NCBI GenBank assembly: GCA_040349255.1
Contig: JBEQUE010000085.1
Location: forward strand, 3,644-67,643
Direction: 5' to 3'
Length of the DNA: 64,000 nt
DNA from: DATMER01 sp040349255
GTDB taxonomy: Bacteria; Acidobacteriota; Thermoanaerobaculia; Multivoradales; UBA5704
Position 1 is the stretch's first letter, and each line of letters begins with the position of its first letter. The notes under the pieces were generated by a model. The model made no database searches and was not told the DNA's origin. It saw nothing but the letters and a program-made list of their open reading frames with translations. Made by a program: the position numbers and the translations under genes. Shown here piece by piece: positions 9,423-20,000 of this stretch.

Positions 9423-12400
9423 GCGGGAAGGGCAACTTCGAGACCGCCTACGCCCTGTCTCCCCTGCAGGAGGGGCTGCTGTTCCATGCCCTGTACGCGC
9501 CGCAGGAGGGGGTCTACCTGGACCAGTTGAGCTGGCTCCTGGACGGTCCCGAGCCCCTCGACACCGCGGCCTTGAGAAACGCCTGGCGGCGGGTGGTGGA
9601 GCGGCACGCGGTGCTGCGCACCGCGTTCTCCTGGAAACGCCGGGGCTCTCCTCTCCAGGCGGTGTTGCGCCGCGTGGAGGTACCCGTCGAGGAGCACGAC
9701 TGGACCTCGATCCCCGAAGCCGGCCGGCGCGAGCGACTGCAGGACTTCCTGCGGGCGGACCGCAGCCGGGGCTTCGACTTCGCCCGCCCGCCGCTTCTGC
9801 GGGTGGCCCTGATGCGGCTTTCGGAGCGCACCTGGCGCTGCGTCCTCACCTACCACCACGTGCTGATGGACGCATGGTCGCTCTCGCTGGTGCTCCGCGA
9901 GGTGTTCGCCTTCTATGCCGCTTTCCGCCAGGGGCGGGATCTCCAACTCCCTCTGCCACGCCCCTACGCCGAGTACATCGCGTGGCTGCGCCGGCAGGAC
10001 CTGTCGCTGGCCGAGGCGTTCTGGCGTCGGGAGCTGGCGGGATTCAGCGCCCCGACCCGGCTGTGGGTCGACGCCGTTCCCGGCCGGGCCGACCGGGAGG
10101 AGGGCTACGCGAGCCGCACCCGCCACCTCTCCGAGGGAGCCACCGCGGCGCTGAACGGCTTCGCGCGCCGGAACCGCCTGACGGTCAACAACCTGCTCCA
10201 GGCGGCCTGGGGGCTGCTGCTCTCCCGCTACAGCTCCGACCGCGACGTCGTCTTCGGGGCCACGGTCTCGGGCCGCCCGGACGACCTGCCCGGCGTCGAG
10301 TCCATGGTCGGGCTCTTCATCAACACCCTGCCGTTCCGGGTGCGGATGGAGCCGGAGAGCGAGCTGCTGCCCTGGGTCCGGGAGATTCAGGCGCGCCAGG
10401 TGGAGCTGCGGCAGTTCGAGTTCAGCCCCCTGGTCGAGGTCCAGGGCTGGAGCGAGGTGCCGCGGAGCCTGCCGCTCTTCGAAACCATCCTGGTGTTCGA
10501 GAACGCCACGATGCTCTCCGCCTCTGGCCCCGCGGACGCGACAGGCGCCGAGGTGCGGGACCTCACCTACGAGCCGAGGTCGAGCTATGCCGCGAGCCTG
10601 ATGGTGGCTCCCGGCGCGCGGCTCTCGCTGCGCATCCTCCATCCCTGCGACCGCCTGGACGCCGCGACGGTGGGCCGCATGCTCGGCCATCTGGCGACCC
10701 TGCTGGAGTCGATGCCGGAGGGCGGCGACCGGCGCCTGCCGGACCTCCCTCTCCTGACCGCGGTCGAGCGGGAACAACTGCTCGCCGAGTGGCAGGACAC
10801 CGCGTCCGGAGCCGTCCGGCAGGGCTCGATCCACGATCTCTTCCTCCGGCAGGCGGAGCGCGCGCCCGAGGCGCCGGCGGTCCTCTTCGGGGACGAGGTG
10901 GTGACCTATGGCGATCTGCGCCGGCGATCGAACCGCCTGGCCTGCCATCTGCGCTCGATCCTCGGGCACGGCGCGCTCGTCGGCATCCTTCTGGACCGTT
11001 CGGCCGACCTGGTCACGGCGGTGCTCGGGGTGCTCGAAGCGGGGTGCGCCTACGTGCCGATCGACGTGAGCTTCCCCCGGGCGCGCTTGCAGTGGATCCT
11101 GGGCTCGCTGGCCGTGCCGTGCGTGATCACGGAAGGCGCCCGCCTGGAGACTCTGCGGGAGCTGGAGCCCGATCTGCCGGATCTCCGGGACGTGGTCTGC
11201 CTGGACGGGACGGAGACCGACTGGCGTCGAGGCGACGAGCCGGCCGGGCAGGTGGGGCCGGAGGATCTGGCCTACATCATCTTCACCTCCGGCTCGACCG
11301 GGAACCCCAAGGGGGTGATGGTCCGCCACGAGCCGGTGCTCAACCTCATCGAGTGGGTCAACCGCACCTTCGGCGTGGGACCGGCGGACCGGGTCCTGTT
11401 CATCACCTCCCTGACCTTCGACCTGTCGGTCTACGACATCTTCGGCATCCTGGCCGCGGGCGGATCGATCCGGGTGGCGTCGAGCGCCGAGGTCCGGGAG
11501 CCGCGGCAGCTCCTGCGCGCCCTGCTCGAAGAGCCGATCACCTTCTGGGACTCGGCGCCGGCGGCGCTGCAGCAGCTTGTCCCCTTCCTGGCCGGAGAGG
11601 GGAGGGGAGGCGCGGAGCCTCCCGCCCTCCGGCTCGTCTTCCTGAGCGGCGACTGGATTCCGGTCGGTCTGCCCGGCCCGATCCGGGAGACCTTCCCTGG
11701 TGCGCGGATCGTGGGACTGGGCGGCGCGACCGAAGCCACGGTGTGGTCGAACTCCTTCCCCATCCAGGAGGTCGACCCGTCCTGGGTGAGCATTCCCTAC
11801 GGCCGGCCGATGCAGGACGCGCGCTACCTGGTGCTCGACGAGGCGCTCTCTCCCTGCCCGGTCGGCGTGCCGGGCGACCTCTACATCGGCGGGGTCTGCC
11901 TCGCCTCCGGCTATGCCGGCGAGCCCGCCCTGACCGCCGGGAAGTTCGTGCCGGACCCCTTCTCCGCGGAGCCGGGTGCGCGACTCTACCGGACCGGGGA
12001 CCGCGCGCGCTTCTGGCCGGACGGGTTGATCGAGTTCCTCGGCCGCCTCGACCAGCAGGTCAAGATCCGGGGCTTCCGGATCGAGCTCGGGGAGATCGAG
12101 GCGGTGCTCGGCCGGCATCCGGCCGTGCGGGAGGCCGTGGTGCTCGCCCGCGAAGACCGCGCCGGCGACCGGCGGCTGGTGGCCTATGTCGTGCCCTGCC
12201 AGGGCTGCGAGGCCCGTCCGGTCGATCTGCGGAGCTTCCTGGCCGAGAGCCTGCCCGAGCCCATGTTGCCGTCGGCCTTCGTCGTCCTCGAGGCGCTGCC
12301 GGTCACGAGCAACGGCAAGCTGGACCGCCGGGCCCTGCCGGAACCGGACCAGCCAACGGAGGGGAGCGCGGACGCCAGCCTCTTCCGGACTCCGACGGAA

Positions 12401-14017
12401 GAGCTGCTGGCCGGCCTCTGGGCCGAGACCCTGGGACTGGGCGCGGTCGGCGTCCAGGACAACTTCTTCGACCTCGGCGGGCACTCGCTGCGGGCCACCC
12501 AGGTCGTCTCCCGCATCCGCGAGACCTTCGGGGCCGAGCTCGGTGTGCGCAGCGTCTTCGAGGCGCCCACCGTCGCGGAGCTGGCGCTCAGGATCGACGA
12601 GGCGCGGGCCGGCGGGCCGGAGGCGCCGGCGGTCGAGCGCCTTGCCGGCCGCTCGGCCGCGCCCCTCTCCTTCACCCAGCGCCGTCTCTGGTTCCTGGAG
12701 CAGATGGCCGCGGGAGATCCCGCCTATCAGATCCCCTTCGCCATGCGCTTCCAGGGCCGGCTCGACGTCCTGGCCCTCGACGCCGCCCTGGCCGCGGTAG
12801 TACAGCGCCATGAGTCCTTGCGCACCGTCTTCAGAGTGCTGGGCGACGAGCCGGTCCAACTCGTCGGTCCGGACGGTGGTTCCTCCCTGCTTCTGGCCGA
12901 TCTCGCGGCCCTTCCCGAGGCTTTGCGGGAGCCGGAGGCGCGCGCCCGGGTGCGGGCGCAGGTGCAGAGTCCGTTCGATCTCGCCCGGGGGCCTCTCCTC
13001 CGGGTGAGCCTCCTGCGCCTGGGCGAGAGCGAGCACATCCTCGTCCTGACCCTGCATCACATCGTCTCCGACGCCTGGTCGATGGGAATCCTCTTTTCCG
13101 AGCTGGCCCGGCTCTACCGGGCGGCTGTCGAGGGGCGTCCCCTCGCCTTGCCGGACCTGCGCTACCAGTACGTGGACTACGCCGCCTGGCAGCAGAGGCT
13201 GCTGCGGCCGGAGCGCCTGGAGGCGGAGCTCGACTACTGGCGTGGGCAGCTCGCGGACGCGCCTCCGGCCCTGGAGCTGCCGGGTGCGAGACCGCGGCCG
13301 TCGGGCGCGGGCCTGCGCGGCGGGACGGAGCCCCTCCTTCTCTCGCTCGAGCTGTCGCAGGCGCTGCGGGAGCTGAGCCGCAAGGAAGGGGTGACCCTGT
13401 TCATGATCCTGCTGGCAGGGCTCGGCGCCGTGCTCCACCACGACTCCGGATCGGATGACGTCGTGGTCGGGACCAACCTCGCCAACCGGCACCGGGGAGA
13501 GTTCGAGGGCGTGATCGGGGCTTTCGTCAACACCCTGGCCCTGCGGCTGAGCCTGGCCGGCGATCCCACGTTCCGCGAGCTCCTCGGACGAGTCCGTGAA
13601 AGGGCCCTGGGGGCCTACGCCCATCAGGACATTCCTTTCGAACGGATCGTCGAGGATCTGCGCAGACAGCGGCCGGACGCCACCGCGCCCCTGTTCCAGG
13701 TCATGCTCGTCCTCCAGGACGTCCCCGGCGCCGCGTCCCTGGAGATCCCGGGGCTCTCGCTGCGCTCCGTGGACCTGGAGCGCCGCTCGGCCAACTTCGA
13801 CATCACGCTCTTCCTGTACACGGAGCGCGAGCGGCTGGCCGGGACGCTGGAGTACAACGCCGGCCTCTACGACGCGCCGGACATGCGGCGGCTGGTCGAG
13901 TGCTTCCAGGAGCTTCTCCGGAAGGCCGTGGAGGACCCCGCCGTCCGGCTGTCGGACCTGTCGCCGGCCCGCGAGACCGTGCTCGAAGGCTTCTCCGACG
14001 ACCTGGAGGACTTCTGA
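9419..14017 (+). CDS. NRPS, domains C-A-T-C
   Basis: Non-ribosomal peptide synthetase of 1532 residues starting at an ATG that overlaps the previous stop (ATGA), so translation is probably coupled. Domains by nucleotide: C1 (9440-10750, HHVLMDA near 9854), A (10830-12345, TSGSTGNPKG), T (12390-12590, GGHSL) and C2 (12650-14000, HHIVSDA at 13055). The protein ends right after C2. The next synthase gene starts directly with an A domain, so C2 most likely works in trans with it, splitting one module over two proteins. The A-domain pocket reads roughly DLYDFSLVW, which I cannot match to a known substrate. C1 begins LSPLQEGLLFH, a form often seen downstream of epimerised carriers, yet no E domain is present. 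Confidence 0.95.
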   Translation: MSGKGNFETAYALSPLQEGLLFHALYAPQEGVYLDQLSWLLDGPEPLDTAALRNAWRRVVERHAVLRTAFSWKRRGSPLQAVLRRVEVPVEEHDWTSIPEAGRRERLQDFLRADRSRGFDFARPPLLRVALMRLSERTWRCVLTYHHVLMDAWSLSLVLREVFAFYAAFRQGRDLQLPLPRPYAEYIAWLRRQDLSLAEAFWRRELAGFSAPTRLWVDAVPGRADREEGYASRTRHLSEGATAALNGFARRNRLTVNNLLQAAWGLLLSRYSSDRDVVFGATVSGRPDDLPGVESMVGLFINTLPFRVRMEPESELLPWVREIQARQVELRQFEFSPLVEVQGWSEVPRSLPLFETILVFENATMLSASGPADATGAEVRDLTYEPRSSYAASLMVAPGARLSLRILHPCDRLDAATVGRMLGHLATLLESMPEGGDRRLPDLPLLTAVEREQLLAEWQDTASGAVRQGSIHDLFLRQAERAPEAPAVLFGDEVVTYGDLRRRSNRLACHLRSILGHGALVGILLDRSADLVTAVLGVLEAGCAYVPIDVSFPRARLQWILGSLAVPCVITEGARLETLRELEPDLPDLRDVVCLDGTETDWRRGDEPAGQVGPEDLAYIIFTSGSTGNPKGVMVRHEPVLNLIEWVNRTFGVGPADRVLFITSLTFDLSVYDIFGILAAGGSIRVASSAEVREPRQLLRALLEEPITFWDSAPAALQQLVPFLAGEGRGGAEPPALRLVFLSGDWIPVGLPGPIRETFPGARIVGLGGATEATVWSNSFPIQEVDPSWVSIPYGRPMQDARYLVLDEALSPCPVGVPGDLYIGGVCLASGYAGEPALTAGKFVPDPFSAEPGARLYRTGDRARFWPDGLIEFLGRLDQQVKIRGFRIELGEIEAVLGRHPAVREAVVLAREDRAGDRRLVAYVVPCQGCEARPVDLRSFLAESLPEPMLPSAFVVLEALPVTSNGKLDRRALPEPDQPTEGSADASLFRTPTEELLAGLWAETLGLGAVGVQDNFFDLGGHSLRATQVVSRIRETFGAELGVRSVFEAPTVAELALRIDEARAGGPEAPAVERLAGRSAAPLSFTQRRLWFLEQMAAGDPAYQIPFAMRFQGRLDVLALDAALAAVVQRHESLRTVFRVLGDEPVQLVGPDGGSSLLLADLAALPEALREPEARARVRAQVQSPFDLARGPLLRVSLLRLGESEHILVLTLHHIVSDAWSMGILFSELARLYRAAVEGRPLALPDLRYQYVDYAAWQQRLLRPERLEAELDYWRGQLADAPPALELPGARPRPSGAGLRGGTEPLLLSLELSQALRELSRKEGVTLFMILLAGLGAVLHHDSGSDDVVVGTNLANRHRGEFEGVIGAFVNTLALRLSLAGDPTFRELLGRVRERALGAYAHQDIPFERIVEDLRRQRPDATAPLFQVMLVLQDVPGAASLEIPGLSLRSVDLERRSANFDITLFLYTERERLAGTLEYNAGLYDAPDMRRLVECFQELLRKAVEDPAVRLSDLSPARETVLEGFSDDLEDF

Positions 14018-14019
14018 CC

Positions 14020-15156
14020 ATGGACTTCGGGATCCTGTTCTTCTCCAGCGTGCCGCCGGCGGCGGAGGACGACAAGTACGCGCTCCTGATCGAGGCGGCA
14101 AAGCTCGCCGACCGGCTCGGGTTCCGCTCGGTCTGGATCCCGGAGCGTCATTTCCACGAGTTCGGAGGGCTCTTCCCCAATCCCTCGGTCCTCGGCGCGG
14201 CCCTGGCGATGATCACGGAGAGGATCGAGATCCGCGCCGGCAGCCTGATCTCCCCCCTGCACCACACCCTGCGGATCGCAGAGGAGTGGGCGGTCCTGGA
14301 CAACCTCTCCGGCGGGCGGGTGGCGATCTCCTTCGGCAGCGGCTGGAACGTCGACGACTTCATCTTCTTCCCCGAGCGCTACGCCTCGCGCAGGGCGGTC
14401 ATGCTCGAACAGATCGAGATCGTCCGCAGGCTCTGGGCGGGCGGCACGCACGTCGCCACGAACAGCTTCGGCAAGGAGGTCGAGGTCCGGCTGTACCCGC
14501 GCCCGCTGCAGGAGAGCCTGCCCGTGTGGGTGACCTCCTCGGGCAACGCCGAGACCTTCGCCGACGCCGGAGCCATCGGGGCGAACATCCTCACGCACCT
14601 GCTGGGGCAGGACCTCGAGACGCTGCGGGGCAAGATCGACATCTACCGCTCCTCGCTAGCCGGGCACGGCTTCGATCCCGCCGCGGGCAGGGTCTCCCTC
14701 ATGCTCCACACCTTCATGGCTCCGGACACGGCGGCCGTCAAGGAGAAGGTGCGCGGACCGTTCCGCGAGTACCTGCGGTCGGCGATCAGCCTGGAGCAGA
14801 TGGCGGCGGCCGGCGGAGGGGCGATCAGCGGCGGGCACCGGATCGATCCGCACTCCATCTCGCCGGAGGTCCTGTCCGACCTGCTGGACCTGACGTTCGA
14901 GCGCTATTTCCGCTCCGCCTCCCTGCTCGGCTCGCCGGCCGACCTGCAGCCTCTCGTCCTGGATCTGGAGGAGATCGGCGTCGACGAGATCGCCTGCCTG
15001 ATCGACTTCCTGGACGATCCGCCGGCCGTGCTGGAGAGCCTGCGTCACGTCGACGCGCTGCGGGCCTCGACGGCGCGGGGAGCCCGCGAGAGCGCCGTCC
15101 TGGAGCAGGTGAGCCACTTCCTGGACGACCTCGAGAGCGAAGGGAGCGGCGCCTGA
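14020..15156 (+). CDS. Luciferase-like FMN-dependent monooxygenase of natural-product type
   Basis: 378-residue LLM-class flavin monooxygenase starting two bases after the preceding stop. The sequence MDFGILFFSS, then IPERHFHEFGG, ISPLHHTLRIAEEW and FGSGWNVDDF, matches the subgroup that accompanies or is fused to NRPS/PKS assembly lines (MupA/Atu3671-type). The family uses reduced FMN and oxygen. Here it probably oxidises a carrier-bound or released intermediate; the substrate cannot be told from sequence. Its position inside a split NRPS module, co-oriented with two-base and one-base gaps on either side, makes a tailoring role in this pathway very likely. Confidence 0.9.
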   Translation: MDFGILFFSSVPPAAEDDKYALLIEAAKLADRLGFRSVWIPERHFHEFGGLFPNPSVLGAALAMITERIEIRAGSLISPLHHTLRIAEEWAVLDNLSGGRVAISFGSGWNVDDFIFFPERYASRRAVMLEQIEIVRRLWAGGTHVATNSFGKEVEVRLYPRPLQESLPVWVTSSGNAETFADAGAIGANILTHLLGQDLETLRGKIDIYRSSLAGHGFDPAAGRVSLMLHTFMAPDTAAVKEKVRGPFREYLRSAISLEQMAAAGGGAISGGHRIDPHSISPEVLSDLLDLTFERYFRSASLLGSPADLQPLVLDLEEIGVDEIACLIDFLDDPPAVLESLRHVDALRASTARGARESAVLEQVSHFLDDLESEGSGA

Positions 15157-15157
15157 C

Positions 15158-17026
15158 ATGTGCGGCTTCGTCGGCTACCTGGACCTGCGCGGGGAGCGCG
15201 ACGTGGATCGCGAAGCGCTGGCCCGGATGACCGGCCGCCTGGTGCATCGCGGGCCGGATTCGGACGGGTATTTCTTCGGCAACGCGGCGGCGCTCGGGTT
15301 CCGGCGGCTGAGCATCATCGACCTCGAGACCGGCGATCAGCCGCTCTACAACGAGGACCGCTCGGTCGTCGTGGTGTGCAACGGCGAGATCTACAACTAC
15401 CGGGAGCTGCGGTCCGAGCTCGTCTCGAAGGGCCACCGCTTCGTTTCGAGGAGCGATGTGGAGGTGCTGGTGCACCTGTATGAGGAGAGCGGTCCGGGGC
15501 TCCTCGATCGGCTGAACGGGCAGTTCGCGTTTGCCGTCTACGACAGCCGGCAGAGGGAGCTGCTGCTGGCGAGAGATCCGTTCGGCATCAACCCGCTCTA
15601 CTACACGGTCGTGGACGGCATCCTCCTTTTCGGCTCCGAGATCAAGGCTCTCCTGGAGCATCCGGGCGTGCCGCGGCAGGTCGATCTGACCGGCCTGGAC
15701 CAGGTGCTTTCGTTCCCGGGGGTCGTCAGCCCGCGGACGATGTTCAAGGGAATCCAGAGCCTGCCGCCGGGGCACTACCTGAGGGCGGCCCGCGGCACGG
15801 TCGAGGTCCGTGAGTACTGGGACCTGGTCTATCCGGAGATCGGCGAGCCGGCGGACGGCAGGCCGGAGAGCTATTACAAGGATCGGCTGGCGGAGATCCT
15901 CTCGCGCTCGGTGGAGTACCGGCTGCAGGCCGACGTCCCGGCCGGCTGCTACCTGAGCGGCGGGATGGATTCGTCCCTGGTCGCGGCCCTGATCGAGCGC
16001 GTGTCGCCGGGCGTGCCCCGGCACTCCTTCTCGGTGGCCTTCGCGGACGGCGAGATCTCGGAGGTCCGGTACCAGAAGATCATGACCGAGAGGCTGAGCA
16101 ACCAGCATCACGAGATCTTTTTCGACTGGTCGGCGATCGCCGAGCGCCTCCCGGAGATGGTGTACCACTGCGAGTGCCCGGTGAAGGAGACGTTCAACAC
16201 CTGCGCGCTCGCGCTGTCCGAAGCCGCCCGCCGGGCCGGAGTGCCCGTGATCCTGGCGGGGCAGGGAGCGGACGAGCTCTTCGCCGGCTACATGGGCTAC
16301 CGGTTCGACCGTCTCGGACTCCGCAATGGAGAGAGGGATGGGCTCGACGACCTGCTCGAAGCCGAGCTGCGCGAGCAGCTCTGGGGCGACGCGGACATCT
16401 TCTACGAGATGGACTACCACGCGTTCCGCGAGACCAAGCTGGCCTTCTACTCGCCCGCGGTCGCCGAGTCCCTCGGGGAGTTCGACTGCTACAACTTCGA
16501 CCTGGTGAACCGCGAGCGCCTGCGCAACCGCGACTACATCCACCAGCGCTCGTACCTCGATTTCAAGCTGCGGCTGGCGGACCATCTGCTTTCGGACCAC
16601 GGGGACAAGATGCTCCTCGCCCACTCCATCGAAGGGCGCTACCCCTTCCTGGACGTCGAGCTCGTCGATTTCGCGCGACAGATCCCGCCCCAGCTCAAGC
16701 TGAAGGGTTTCGACGAGAAATACATCCTCAAGCAGGTCGCTCTCGACCTGGTGCCGCGGCAGATCGTCGAGCGGGAGAAGTTCGGGTTCCGGGCGCCGGG
16801 CAGCCCGTATCTCCTGCAGCAGGGGATCGAATGGGTCCGGGACCTGCTGTCGCGGGACCGGGTCGAGCGCCAGGGCTACTTCAACGCGGACGTCGTCGAG
16901 AGGCTCAAGAGCCGCTACTCCCAACCGGGCTTCACGCTGAATCCCCACCTGGACGTGGATCTCCTGATGATCGTTCTCACCTTCAATCTCCTGCTCGACC
17001 GGTTCGGTCTGCCGGATTGCAACTGA
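15158..17026 (+). CDS. asnB: Asparagine synthase (glutamine-hydrolysing) family
   Basis: 622-residue AsnB-family amidotransferase. The N-terminal Ntn glutaminase starts MCGFVGY, with Cys2 as the expected nucleophile, followed by HRGPDSDGYF and NGEIYNYREL. The C-terminal synthetase domain has the PP-loop SGGMDSSLVA near nucleotide 15957 that binds ATP. Both halves look intact, so it can probably move ammonia from glutamine to an adenylated carboxylate. Within the cluster it could supply Asn, amidate an Asp side chain on the assembly line (the first A domain has an Asp-like pocket), or make another amide. One base separates it from the monooxygenase gene. Confidence 0.92.
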   Translation: MCGFVGYLDLRGERDVDREALARMTGRLVHRGPDSDGYFFGNAAALGFRRLSIIDLETGDQPLYNEDRSVVVVCNGEIYNYRELRSELVSKGHRFVSRSDVEVLVHLYEESGPGLLDRLNGQFAFAVYDSRQRELLLARDPFGINPLYYTVVDGILLFGSEIKALLEHPGVPRQVDLTGLDQVLSFPGVVSPRTMFKGIQSLPPGHYLRAARGTVEVREYWDLVYPEIGEPADGRPESYYKDRLAEILSRSVEYRLQADVPAGCYLSGGMDSSLVAALIERVSPGVPRHSFSVAFADGEISEVRYQKIMTERLSNQHHEIFFDWSAIAERLPEMVYHCECPVKETFNTCALALSEAARRAGVPVILAGQGADELFAGYMGYRFDRLGLRNGERDGLDDLLEAELREQLWGDADIFYEMDYHAFRETKLAFYSPAVAESLGEFDCYNFDLVNRERLRNRDYIHQRSYLDFKLRLADHLLSDHGDKMLLAHSIEGRYPFLDVELVDFARQIPPQLKLKGFDEKYILKQVALDLVPRQIVEREKFGFRAPGSPYLLQQGIEWVRDLLSRDRVERQGYFNADVVERLKSRYSQPGFTLNPHLDVDLLMIVLTFNLLLDRFGLPDCN

Positions 17027-17039
17027 GGGTTTCTTGCCG

Positions 17040-20000
17040 ATGAGCTTTGAAAGCGTGCAGGAGCTCTTCTGTCGGGTCGCGGACCGCGACCGTTCGCGGC
17101 CGGCGATCGAGGCCGGCGAGCTCCGGCTGACCTACGGCGAGGTCGAGGACCGTTCGAACAACCTCGCCAACCTTCTCGCCGGCTCCGGCGTGGAGAAGGG
17201 AGACCTCGTCGGCATCCTGGCCGAGGATCCCGTCGACGTGGTGATCTCGATCCTGGCCTGCCTCAAGGCCGGGCTCGTGTTCGTGCCGCTCGATCCCCGC
17301 GTGCCGGTGCCCAGGCTCGCGCTCCTCCTGGAGGAGGTTGCGCCGCGCCGGCTCCTGGTCGAGTCCGGTTTCGCGGCGCTCGCGGGAAATGGCGTCGAGG
17401 TGTTTCTCCTGGAACAGGGTCTGGTCGCCGGGGAGACGTCCTGGAACCCGGAGAGGCGCCTGGAGCCGGCCGAGCCCGACCAGATGTGCTACGTCTACTT
17501 CACCTCGGGCTCGACCGGCCGGCCGAAGGGGATCGCCGGCCGTCTCAAGGCGATCGATCACTTCATCCGCTGGCAGATGGACACGTTCGAGGTGGGGGAG
17601 GGGACGCGCGTCAGCCAGTTGACGAACCCGGCCTTCGACGCCTCCCTGCGCGACTTCTTTCTGCCGCTCTGCGCGGGAGGGACGATCTGCGCGCCGCCCG
17701 ACCGGGACCTGATCCTCGATCCCGGCCGCCTGTCGCGCTGGCTCGACGAGCAACGGGTCGAGGTCGTCCACTGCGTGCCCTCCCTGTTCCGCGCGCTGCT
17801 CAACGACGGGCTCGATCCGGAACGCTTTTCGGCCCTCCGCCTCGTCTTCCTCGCCGGGGAGCCCCTGCTGCCTTCCGACGTGGCGCGCTGGAGCGAGGTC
17901 TACGGCGACCGGATCCGGCTGATCAATCTGTACGGACCGTCGGAAACGACGATGGTCAAGCTCTTCCACTGCGTCGAGGCGGCGGATCGCGAGCGCCGGT
18001 TCATCCCGATCGGGAAGCCCATGCGGGGCGCGCGGGCCGTGGTCGTCGACGCGAAGAACCGCGCCTGCGCGCCCGGCCAGATCGGGGAGATCCTGATCCG
18101 CACCCCCTTCCGCTCGCTGGGGTACTTCAACCGCCCGGACCTCACGCGGGAGGTGTTCGTCCAGAGCCCGTTCAGCGACAACCCCGACGACATCGTGTAC
18201 AGGACCGGCGACCTCGGGCGTCTGCTGGCGGACGGCAACCTCGAGTTCCTGGGCCGCAAGGACCACCAGGTCAAGATCCGCGGCGCGCGCATCGAGCTGG
18301 CCGAAGTCGAGGACCGCCTGCGCGCCCATCCCGCCGTGCAGGACCAGGTCGTGGTCGATCGCGACGACGCGGCGGGCAACAAGTTCCTCTGCGCCTACGT
18401 AGTGCTGCGGGAGAAGGTCGATCCGGGCGCGCTGCGCGAGTTCCTCGCCGTCCATCTGCCGGAGGTGGCGATCCCCACGTCGTTCGTGGTGCTCGACGAG
18501 CTGCCGCGCACGATCTCCGGCAAGGTGGACCGCCGCGCCCTGCCCGCGCCCGTGACCGCGCGGCGCGGCGCCGATGGCGAGGCCGGACCGCGCAATGCCG
18601 TGGAGGAGCTGCTGGCCTCCCTCTGGGCCGAGGTCCTGCGCGCCGACAGGATCGGGATCCACGATCATTTCTTCGCGATCGGCGGCCACTCCCTGCTCGC
18701 CACACAGGTGCTCTCGCGGGTCCGCCGGGTGTTCGGCGTCGAGGTCTCGCTGCGCAGCTTCTTCGCCGCGCCCACGATCGCCGGCCTGGCCCGGCGGATC
18801 GCCGGGGAGGGCCGCATCGAAGGCGCGGAGGCGGAGCCCCTGGAGCGCGTGCCGCGGGAGGGCCGCCTGCCGCTCTCATTCGCGCAGGAACGGCTCTGGT
18901 TCCTCGACCGCCTGGCCCCGGGCAGCGCGGCCTACAACCTCGGCGCCGCGCTCCGCCTGGAGGGCGACCTCTCCGGGCCGTCTCTCTCTCGCGCGCTCAC
19001 GGAGATGGCGCGCCGCCACGAGAGCCTGCGTACCGTGTTCCGGATCGAGAAGGGGCAGCCGTTCCAGGAGATCCCGCCGGCCGCGCCGGTGGCCATGCCG
19101 GTGATCGACCTCGGCGGACTGCCCGCGGAGCGCCGCGACGGGCTTGCGCGCAGCCTGGTCTCCGCCGTGGTGCGCGGCCCGTTCGACCTGGCCCGCGGCC
19201 CCCTGATGCGCGCGGCCCTCCTGCGGCTGGCCGGGCGGGAGCACATCCTGGTCGTCGCCATGCACCACATCGTCACCGACGGCTGGTCGCACGAGATCTT
19301 CGCCCGCGAGCTGGGCCACCTCTACGAGGCATACTCGCGCGGGGCGGAGCCCTCCCTGCCGGAGCTCCCCATCCAGTACGCCGACTTTGCCGCCTGGCAG
19401 CGGCGGCGCCTCCAGGGGGACTACCTGGAAACGCTCCTCGGCTACTGGCGCCAGCAGCTCGGCCCTTCCGTGCCGGTCCTCGGCCTGCCCGTGGACCGCC
19501 CCCGGCCGCCGGTCCAGACCACGCGCGGGGAGAGCCGGACCTTCGACCTCCCCGAGGCCCTCTCGGGCGAGCTCGCGCGGCTGAGCCGGAAGTCCGACGC
19601 CACTCTGTTCATGACCCTGATGGCCGCCTTCCAGATCCTGCTTTCGCGGTACGCCGGGCAGGAGGATTTCTGTGTCGGAGCTCCCATCGCCGGACGGACC
19701 CGGCTGGAGACCGAGGGGCTGATCGGCCTCTTCATCAACACGCTGGTGATCCGGGCGAGCCTGTCGTCGGCCGCGGGCTTCCCGGCCCTGCTGGCGCGGG
19801 TGCGCGAAACGGTCCTGGGTGCCGAGGCCCACCAGGAGCTGCCCTTCGAGAAGCTGGTCGAGGAGCTTCACCCCCAGCGCGACCTGCAGCACTCGCCGCT
19901 CTTTCAGGTCATGCTGATCCTGCAGAACGCCCCGCGCTCCGAGCTCCGGTTGCCCGGGTTGGAGCTGCGCAGCCTGCCGGCCGAGAGCGGCGGCGCGAAG

